Translations under genes and position numbers: made by a program
NCBI GenBank assembly: GCA_000183865.1
Contig: CM001047.1
Coordinates: 133,420-144,656 of the forward strand
Length of the DNA: 11,237 nt
Origin: Listeria marthii FSL S4-120
GTDB lineage: Bacteria; Bacillota; Bacilli; Lactobacillales; Listeriaceae
Direction of reading: 5' to 3'
The notes under the pieces: model-generated
Databases searched by the model: none
Told to the model about the DNA's origin: nothing
The model's input: only the letters and a program-made list of their open reading frames with translations
Part shown: in pieces, positions 6,739-11,237 of the stretch
How positions within the stretch are numbered: position 1 is the stretch's first letter
How the letters are laid out: each line of letters starts with the position of its first letter

Positions 6739-7200
6739 CTAAAACTTCTTATAAACATCAATGGAATTACCAAAATTAATCAGATAGCCACCATAATCAT
6801 ACATTGGACCGTATTTATCAGCATAATGAGAAACGGTGTGGCGCAAAAATTCTTCTGTTACCTCTAAAAACTCCGCTACTTCAAAATATTCACGTAAACC
6901 GAGATAAAAGCACGAGATAATATCATCAAGTGGTATCAATTCTTCGTAGCCTTTACGACGAGCAAAAATTTCTTGTTTTTTATCCATAATTGTTTCTTGT
7001 TTGGTAATATTACCTACAGTGTATTTGTAATGCATCAATTCTTCTACTAAAATACAACCTTTTTGAATAGAAGACTGATCTTTACTAATAAAAATCGTCC
7101 CGTTTAAATAAAGACCGGGTAGTTTGTAAGGCATTTTTTCTTCTCTGATGGTTACCTCGTCTTGGTATTTATTCACTAATTTTTCGTACAATAAAATCAC
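6739..7200 (-). CDS. mpaR: ImmA/IrrE-type metalloprotease, monocin-locus anti-repressor
   Basis: This 153-residue protein is an ImmA/IrrE (DUF955) metallopeptidase. The metal-binding helix reads E53-E-L-M-H57, the EExxH variant of HExxH that I recall in many Gram-positive phage members. The second conserved helix is QEIFARRK at 76-83, which matches the E-x-x-A/FA pattern of the family. In ICEBs1 of Bacillus, ImmA cleaves the repressor ImmR. In L. monocytogenes 10403S the corresponding protease of the bacteriocin locus (MpaR) inactivates CI-like repressors under stress. The same position here, directly downstream of the XRE repressor, supports that role. Its GTG start overlaps the repressor stop by 4 bp, so translation is coupled and the amount of protease follows the amount of repressor. 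Loss of the first histidine leaves open a non-proteolytic, binding-only mode. Confidence 0.8.
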   Translation of the reverse strand: MILLYEKLVNKYQDEVTIREEKMPYKLPGLYLNGTIFISKDQSSIQKGCILVEELMHYKYTVGNITKQETIMDKKQEIFARRKGYEELIPLDDIISCFYLGLREYFEVAEFLEVTEEFLRHTVSHYADKYGPMYDYGGYLINFGNSIDVYKKF

Positions 7201-7532
7201 ATCCCGCGATGGAGTTTTTTCTTCATCTCTATATAAGCTAGAATATCCCGCATTTCTTCATCTGTTACATCATCATCTATATGGGCTGCAATTGTCACCA
7301 AGCGTTCATCAACAGGCGGTAAACTTCTTTCCGGGAAAAAATCATCTAATCGTTTGTTGAAGATTTTTGCAAGTTCAAATAAAACATCTTGATTTGCTTT
7401 TCGATCGCCATTTTCGTAACGGCTAATCGTTTGGCGAGTTGTATGAAGCTTTTCTGCTAAGGCTTCTTGATTTAAACCGCGTTCCTCGCGATACTGTTTT
7501 ATTTTATTTCCTACAAATTTATTTAACTCCAT
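7197..7532 (-). CDS. XRE-family CI-like repressor of the monocin locus
   Basis: A 111-residue repressor with an N-terminal HTH_3 domain: residues 6-64, with the recognition region NQEALAEKLHTTRQTISRYE at 21-40. The C-terminal half is short and acidic (DERLVT...HIDDDVTDEEMRDILAYIE) and lacks an S24 peptidase domain. It therefore cannot self-cleave with RecA like lambda CI and needs the adjacent metalloprotease for inactivation. GGAGGA 8 nt upstream fixes the start. It is divergent from lmaD, and the intergenic region holds three operator-like repeats, one over its own promoter. It corresponds by position and type to the repressor of the L. monocytogenes monocin cluster (lmo0114-like). Confidence 0.88.
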   Translation of the reverse strand: MELNKFVGNKIKQYREERGLNQEALAEKLHTTRQTISRYENGDRKANQDVLFELAKIFNKRLDDFFPERSLPPVDERLVTIAAHIDDDVTDEEMRDILAYIEMKKKLHRGM

Positions 7533-7562
7533 AATAATTGTCCTCCATATGTTTATGGCTTC

Positions 7563-7571
7563 AGTATAGCA
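7563..7571 (-). promoter_or_regulatory. Extended -10 promoter of the repressor operon
   Basis: On the minus strand TGCTATACT (7571-7563) is an extended -10 with TATACT at 7568-7563. No good -35 is seen at the right distance, which an extended -10 tolerates. The first operator (7579-7591) covers the -35 area, consistent with autoregulation. Confidence 0.55.
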
Positions 7572-7578
7572 CTTTTAG

Positions 7579-7591
7579 CACCAAAACGGAA
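7579..7591. promoter_or_regulatory. Repressor operator 1 (degenerate)
   Basis: CACCA-AAA-CGGAA keeps the left half of the CACCA-N3-TGGTG palindrome but has a diverged right half. It lies over the -35 region of the leftward repressor promoter. The asymmetry suggests weaker binding than at the other two sites. Confidence 0.5.
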
Positions 7592-7597
7592 CTTTTT

Positions 7598-7612
7598 CGA
7601 ACATATTTGTCG
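7598..7612. promoter_or_regulatory. Possible degenerate LexA box
   Basis: CGAACATATTTGTCG matches the first nine positions of the Gram-positive LexA consensus (CGAACATATGTTCG) but the right half is disrupted. It lies between the divergent promoters. Direct SOS control here would bypass the repressor; the match is imperfect and may be chance. Confidence 0.25.
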
Positions 7613-7619
7613 GATAAAG

Positions 7620-7648
7620 TTTACCAGTAACCAAAATGGTGCTATAAT
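7620..7648 (+). promoter_or_regulatory. Rightward promoter of lmaD-lmaC
   Basis: TTTACC (7620-7625) and a perfect TATAAT (7643-7648) are separated by 17 bp. Operator 2 fills most of the spacer, so repressor binding would exclude RNA polymerase directly. The start site is predicted near 7655, giving a leader of about 95 nt. Confidence 0.75.
7629..7641. promoter_or_regulatory. Repressor operator 2
   Basis: AACCA-AAA-TGGTG matches the CACCA-N3-TGGTG palindrome at all but one position. It lies between the -35 and -10 of the rightward promoter. Confidence 0.65.
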
Positions 7649-7694
7649 ATTTGTAGAGCTAGAAAATAAAAGCGGCTGTATTTTACATCAATAG

Positions 7695-7707
7695 CACCAT
7701 TTTGGTG
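7695..7707. promoter_or_regulatory. Repressor operator 3 (perfect)
   Basis: CACCA-TTT-TGGTG is the perfect version of the palindrome. It lies in the transcribed leader, 66 bp after operator 2. The flanking TAG before it is also shared with operators 1 and 2 (TAGCACCA on one strand or the other). Cooperative binding or looping with operator 2 is possible. Confidence 0.65.
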
Positions 7708-7751
7708 ACAACGAACTAGCATATTAACTTATGAGATGGAAGTGGGAATGG

Positions 7752-8180
7752 ATGGATAGAAAACTTTTGAAAGAAAAGCAAATCCAACTAATTTTTCAAC
7801 TAGAACAAGAAGAAAATCGATTTATTCGGAAACGTTTAATAGAAGAGTTGGAGTTTTTTGAAGCACTTGGGGATAGAGAAAAAGGCCTTTTAACGGCTGA
7901 GCAAAAGCTACTTATTTTAACACCTGATGAGTACCGTGAATATAAAAAGACTAAATCCGATGTGCAAATTAGCAAGTTGATTGGGGTATCAAGATCGTCA
8001 CTTGCCGATTGGAAACGAAAAAAAGGATTAAATAGAAAAAAGTCGCAGCCGGTACAGCAGGAAATGATTGAGGTGTTAGCTTTTCATTTAGATAAAACAG
8101 AAGAGGAAATTGGTCGTTTGCCGGCAGCTGCAATTGAGTGTCAGTATGAAGCCTATGTCATTAACGAAGCTCACAATTAA
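7752..8180 (+). CDS. lmaD: LmaD, phage-type regulatory protein
   Basis: The 142-residue protein is mostly helical and very charged. A predicted helix-turn-helix at about 69-92 (VQISKLIGVSRSSLADWKRKKG) is preceded by a helical N-terminus rich in E, K and Q that could be a coiled coil. It corresponds by position and by the following LmaC to LmaD, first gene of the Listeria monocin operon; its biochemical role has not been defined to my knowledge, but a DNA-binding regulator is the best reading. I chose the ATG at 7752 because GGAAG (7738-7742) lies 9 bp upstream; an in-frame ATG at 7731 would add seven residues (MRWKWEW) and has no ribosome site. It is transcribed from the repressor-controlled rightward promoter, 11 bp ahead of lmaC. 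Confidence 0.75.
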   Translation: MDRKLLKEKQIQLIFQLEQEENRFIRKRLIEELEFFEALGDREKGLLTAEQKLLILTPDEYREYKKTKSDVQISKLIGVSRSSLADWKRKKGLNRKKSQPVQQEMIEVLAFHLDKTEEEIGRLPAAAIECQYEAYVINEAHN

Positions 8181-8191
8181 GGAGTGATGGG

Positions 8192-8608
8192 ATGCAAGTT
8201 TTAATTTTACCGGAGAATAAAGATATCAATTATATAAAGACAGTTCAAGAAGTAAAACGATTTTTTGCGGATTTTCAGCGGTTTCGAGTGATTGCTGGCT
8301 TATCGAAAAAACCATTTTTACTTAGAGGCGGATTTTTGGAAGAACCGCATTTTGGCACATTGGGATTTTCTGCTAGACATAATAAGGAAGTAATTATGGA
8401 AGCGCGTTGGTTAGTGGAGAAATATACGGCGACGTTAAATCAAATGGACGATTTATATCGAAATATTTTGCTGGAGTGTTATGTGGAACAAAAACAAGAT
8501 GTGGCAGTGATGATGGATTTGCCATATGAAATAGCCCAGTTTAAACGCATCAAAAAGCGAGCAGTACTGGAACTGGCAACGATTATGGGGCTTTTAGTAA
8601 GGAAATGA
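8192..8608 (+). CDS. lmaC: LmaC, ArpU-family phage late transcription regulator
   Basis: A 138-residue protein resembling the ArpU family of Gram-positive phages, small regulators placed just before late genes and thought to activate structural and lysis genes. The pattern seen is a central conserved segment (ARWLVEKYTATLNQMDDLYRNILLECYVEQK, described only in outline) followed by a sigma-region-4-like helix-turn-helix: VAVMMDLPYEIAQFKRIKKRA. AAGGAG at 8179-8184, overlapping the lmaD stop codon, fixes the start, so the two are translated from one message. Position and size match LmaC of L. monocytogenes. Here it is not followed by lmaB and lmaA; a 324-bp gene-free stretch separates it from the lysis genes, which are its most probable remaining target. 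Confidence 0.78.
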   Translation: MQVLILPENKDINYIKTVQEVKRFFADFQRFRVIAGLSKKPFLLRGGFLEEPHFGTLGFSARHNKEVIMEARWLVEKYTATLNQMDDLYRNILLECYVEQKQDVAVMMDLPYEIAQFKRIKKRAVLELATIMGLLVRK

Positions 8609-8932
8609 TGATACTTTCATGATATTTTCAAAAACCCTTTTACCGTTAATATAAAAGTAAGCTAATTGTCCAGCAAGCGGATGACAATAAAAGCTGCGTC
8701 AGAATGAAGGTGCACCGATTTTCTGATAATACATGATGTTTTTACAAGAAATTTGTTTTTATTACTGGATACTAATTCCGTTGACATAAACAAATATTCT
8801 ATTTTGAAAAGTAACGTTCGGAGGAATAAATTATTAAGAATGGTCTTGACCGGATGTTGCTTTTCGTTTTGAAGGAGTGAATGCTTGGTGTTAGGCCAAC
8901 TGACGGTAATGTAATCAAAAAGGAGGTTTTCC
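8609..8932. other. Gene-free stretch between lmaC and the holin, probable deletion scar with late promoter
   Basis: No convincing gene lies in these 324 bp on either strand. In the L. monocytogenes monocin cluster this is where lmaB, lmaA and the tail structural genes would be. A weak promoter-like pair, TTTTCA (8625-8630) and TAATAT (8647-8652), 16 bp apart, sits 17 bp after lmaC and could be the LmaC-dependent late promoter. Two orphan ribosome-site-like sequences, CGGAGGAAT (8819-8827) and GAAGGAGTG (8871-8879), each precede only very short reading frames. They look like ends of lost genes. No transposase, direct target repeat or tRNA was found. Confidence 0.5.
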
Positions 8933-9355
8933 ATGGAAGTCGTACTAAAAATTGGGATTTTGGGATTTGGCGCGGTGTTTGGATACTTGTTTGGGGAAGT
9001 GGATATATTGGTAAAAGTGCTAGTGTGCTTTATTGTAGCTGACTATGTTTCAGGGCTACTCGCTTCAGGGTATCTAGGGGAACTTAGCAGCAAAATGGGT
9101 TTCAAAGGAATCGCGAAAAAAATTGCTATCTTAATTTTAGTAGCTATTGCGCATCAAATAGATTTGATTCTGGGAACGCATAATACGACGCGGGATGCGG
9201 TTATCTTTTTCTATTTGGCGAATGAGCTGATTTCCATCTTGGAAAATTTCGTTCGAATGGGAATGAAGGTCCCGGAAGTATTGAAAAATTTAATTTTGAT
9301 TTTTGATGCGAAATCAGGGGATGAGGAGGAAAAACATGACAAAAATATGGATTGA
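8933..9355 (+). CDS. Phage holin, TcdE/phage_holin_4 family
   Basis: The 140-residue protein has about four hydrophobic segments: residues 5-20, 25-46, 60-82 and 86-105. They are arranged as in the holin family that includes phage holins and the toxin-release protein TcdE of Clostridioides difficile. Diagnostic stretches are VCFIVADYVSGLLASG and the following ELSSKMGFKGIAKK. The C-terminus is acidic then charged (DAKSGDEEEKHDKNMD), a common holin tail. Holins form membrane holes that let the endolysin reach the wall. A very strong AAGGAGG 7 bp upstream fixes the start, and the 3' end overlaps the amidase gene by 20 bp, a typical lysis cassette. It corresponds to the monocin holin (lmo0128-like). 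Confidence 0.88.
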   Translation: MEVVLKIGILGFGAVFGYLFGEVDILVKVLVCFIVADYVSGLLASGYLGELSSKMGFKGIAKKIAILILVAIAHQIDLILGTHNTTRDAVIFFYLANELISILENFVRMGMKVPEVLKNLILIFDAKSGDEEEKHDKNMD

Positions 9356-9863
9356 TGCCGGTCATGGTGGCAAAGATCCTGGTGCAACTGGTAACAGCCT
9401 CGTTGAAAAAAACTGGGCGCTAACTATTGCGAAACAACTAGAGACAGAACTCGTTAGCGCTGGCTTTGAAGTAGGGATGACACGTACAAATGATACTTTT
9501 TTAGAGTTAAGTGAACGTGCAAAAAGAGCGAATAGTTTTAAAGCAGATTTGTTCCTTTCGATTCACTTTAACGCGGGTGGCGGTAAAGGTTATGAAGATT
9601 ATATTTACACGTCAGTTCCAGCTAGAACCAAGACAATTCAAAAAGTAATTCACAAAAATATTATGGCAAAAGTTACTAAACACGGTATACGTGACCGAGG
9701 GATGAAAAAAGCTAATTTTGCAGTGTTACGCGAAACTGCGATGGATGCAGTTTTACTAGAAGCGGGCTTTTGTGATAGTACAGATGCAGCAATTCTTAAA
9801 TTAAATACGTATCAGCGAGATTATTGCCTAGGAATTGTAGCAGGATTGAAAGAGATTTTTTAA
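9336..9863 (+). CDS. Endolysin, N-acetylmuramoyl-L-alanine amidase (Amidase_3)
   Basis: The 175-residue enzyme is a single zinc-dependent Amidase_3 domain that cuts between N-acetylmuramic acid and L-alanine in peptidoglycan. Zinc ligands are H10 (DAGHGG), E24 and H77 (LSIHFNA), and the catalytic glutamate is E142 (LLEAGF). There is no signal peptide, so it depends on the holin for access. No cell-wall-binding domain follows: the protein ends about 30 residues after the catalytic motif, whereas many Listeria phage endolysins carry a C-terminal binding domain. GAGGAGGA (9323-9330) supports this start within the holin gene; an in-frame ATG at 9303 is less likely. It corresponds to the monocin amidase (lmo0129-like). 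Confidence 0.92.
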   Translation: MTKIWIDAGHGGKDPGATGNSLVEKNWALTIAKQLETELVSAGFEVGMTRTNDTFLELSERAKRANSFKADLFLSIHFNAGGGKGYEDYIYTSVPARTKTIQKVIHKNIMAKVTKHGIRDRGMKKANFAVLRETAMDAVLLEAGFCDSTDAAILKLNTYQRDYCLGIVAGLKEIF

Positions 9864-9946
9864 AGAGCGACACAGAAGTAATTATTATGGAAATAAACTT
9901 TGTAATTTCAAAAAAAAATAAAACATAAACAACAGGAGGAACAAAA

Positions 9947-11218
9947 ATGACTGAACATGTAAAAGAATTTGATATTAAAAAAGCACAAGATAACTTAGCG
10001 GTACAGGTGAACTGTTGGGCACCGTTCCAATTTGTAATGATTAGCGATTTATACGTATATGGTGTTGAACAACCAGCGCTTACTAATCCAGATAACGCAA
10101 CCATTTACCAAATTGATAATAACGGAGAGGTTCGAGGTAAAATGCTTCTTATGGGGGGCACACATAACTCTGCGTATGGCGTAAAAACCATCGATGGTAA
10201 AGACTACATCTACGCTCCGATTCACACAGTTAGTGGCAATAAAGTAGCTCATAAATTTGAGTTTGTGAAAGATACAATAATTACCGAATCTTCTCCAAAC
10301 GCAACAAAATTAGGAGATTTCGGACAGAAAAAATCTTTTAATGTTAATATTGTGAATGATGATGTATTTGTTTTCACTCTATTAGAAGATAATACTGCAA
10401 CAGTAATGAAATTTACACTTGAGGAATTCGAGCAAGGTGCTACAGATAGTGCGATTAAAGTTGAGGTGGGTGATAAGGGTTATGGCTACCTACAAGGTTT
10501 TGCTGGGTTTGGCGATAAAGTGTATATTGCAGTTGGCCCTGGTGGAACTCCAAGTAAGCCTGGTAGTCAATGCTACTTGTACACACACTCCTTAACGGAT
10601 GGTAGCCTATACGATAAGCAATGGATTTCTTGGGGTACGGATGATGAACTCGGAGAACCGTTTAACCAATCTCACGAACCTGAGGGCATGGCCTTTTTTG
10701 TAAGTAAAACGGGGGAACCAGTCTTAGTTCAAACTGTGTTTACTGGTGGCTATGGTCCAGGTGGTGGAGCAGTCCAACGCCGTAATAAACTATATACAAT
10801 TACAAACTTAAATAATAGTGAGGACTTTGCGGCTAGATTTAACCGTAAAAGACCTTCGTCCGCAATGATTTATGAAGGTTCGCTTAAAGGGAATAACAAG
10901 GACACAGCATATATGACGCGTGATGTCTCCAACTACGAATATATTGTAGTAACATGGATGCATGGCGATGGGGTACGCCGCAATCAAAGTTTCCGTGTGA
11001 AAAATTTACTAGAATATTCACGAGTAGACCTTTCTAATCTTGTGCTACAAAGCGATGGATTTGCTACAGCTTACTACTTTATTGTTGACATTACAGGATC
11101 TCAAATGCGTATTCACGCTTCAAGAGCACGAAGAATGAAACCAACAGGCTGGGATGCTCTAGTTGATCCTTATGCAAGCTCTGTAGTCCTTTCTGTAGAA
11201 GGTTATGGTTTACGATAA
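9947..11218 (+). CDS. Beta-propeller receptor-binding-like protein (P68 RBP/TagC or helveticin J type), candidate bacteriocin
   Basis: The 423-residue protein has no signal peptide or membrane segment. Residues about 20-295 contain repeated beta motifs and stretches recalling the P68 RBP/TagC-like propeller and the class III bacteriocin helveticin J: GGTHNSAYGVKTIDGKDYIYAP (described in outline, 70-91), YGYLQGFAGFGDKVYIAVG (179-197), and SHEPEGMAF (242-250), close to the EPEG motif I associate with the propeller. Residues about 305-423 (YEGSLKGN...SNYEYIVVTW...YGLR) resemble the beta-sandwich at the C-terminus of many phage receptor-binding and baseplate proteins. AGGAGGA 6 bp upstream fixes the start; the gene lies 83 bp after the amidase with no terminator between. 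It likely binds a cell-wall glycopolymer; killing activity is only inferred. It could also be a receptor-binding protein for an unseen particle. Confidence 0.6.
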   Translation: MTEHVKEFDIKKAQDNLAVQVNCWAPFQFVMISDLYVYGVEQPALTNPDNATIYQIDNNGEVRGKMLLMGGTHNSAYGVKTIDGKDYIYAPIHTVSGNKVAHKFEFVKDTIITESSPNATKLGDFGQKKSFNVNIVNDDVFVFTLLEDNTATVMKFTLEEFEQGATDSAIKVEVGDKGYGYLQGFAGFGDKVYIAVGPGGTPSKPGSQCYLYTHSLTDGSLYDKQWISWGTDDELGEPFNQSHEPEGMAFFVSKTGEPVLVQTVFTGGYGPGGGAVQRRNKLYTITNLNNSEDFAARFNRKRPSSAMIYEGSLKGNNKDTAYMTRDVSNYEYIVVTWMHGDGVRRNQSFRVKNLLEYSRVDLSNLVLQSDGFATAYYFIVDITGSQMRIHASRARRMKPTGWDALVDPYASSVVLSVEGYGLR

Positions 11219-11237
11219 TTTTAAATTAAAATAAAAA

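Noticed and set aside
8781..8805. TTGACA at 8781-8786 as a promoter for the lysis genes
   Set aside because: The nearest -10-like hexamers are 8 or 13 bp away, outside the usable spacing.
8662..8934. A 90-codon reading frame on the minus strand between lmaC and the holin
   Set aside because: No ribosome site, cysteine/serine/asparagine-rich composition typical of a chance frame, no recognisable domain, and it runs into the holin start region.
1..11237. CRISPR array, transposase, integrase, tRNA or rRNA gene
   Set aside because: No regularly spaced repeats, no DDE or recombinase motifs and no cloverleaf were seen on either strand.

Overview
The window looks like chromosomal DNA of a Listeria species of the L. 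monocytogenes/innocua/welshimeri/seeligeri group. The evidence is low-GC Firmicute codon use, strong AGGAGG ribosome sites, and a gene order I recognise from the monocin (lmaDCBA) neighbourhood of Listeria: chitinase ChiB, an EAL phosphodiesterase of the PdeD type, a Crp/Fnr regulator, an ImmA-type metalloprotease, an XRE repressor, LmaD, LmaC, holin and amidase. All identifications come from reading the sequence and from memory of families; no search was run.

Region 1 (1-1562) holds a two-gene operon for a small antibiotic-biosynthesis-monooxygenase-fold protein and a nitroreductase. It sits behind a promoter with a perfect inverted repeat at the expected transcription start, which suggests repressor control, perhaps by quinone or electrophile stress. 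A small membrane-anchored protein of unknown function follows with its own extended -10 promoter and a clear terminator. Region 2 (1562-4130) is a secreted four-part chitinase. It is preceded by a textbook sigma-54 (-24/-12) promoter and a pair of direct repeats spaced 21 bp apart upstream of it. Region 3 (4131-6738) holds a ROK-family sugar kinase, a c-di-GMP phosphodiesterase, and a Crp/Fnr regulator on the opposite strand. The 3' ends of the last two overlap by 31 bp.

Region 4 (6713-11237) is a remodelled monocin (F-type tailocin) locus. On the minus strand are the CI-like repressor and, translationally coupled to it, the ImmA-type metalloprotease, which is an anti-repressor in L. monocytogenes. 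On the plus strand are lmaD and lmaC (ArpU-like late activator). The divergent control region carries three related operators of the form CACCA-N3-TGGTG, one of them inside the rightward promoter. In the classic locus lmaB, lmaA and the tail structural genes follow. Here there is only a 324-bp gene-free stretch and then a holin and a short amidase. The last gene is unusual: a 423-residue protein without signal peptide that resembles the P68 RBP/TagC-like beta-propeller and helveticin J families, fused to a phage receptor-binding type C-terminal domain.

The most interesting reading is that the tailocin has been reduced to its switch plus its lysis cassette and now drives lysis-mediated release of a stand-alone cell-surface-binding, possibly bactericidal, protein. 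The window ends just after this gene, so tail genes further downstream cannot be excluded.
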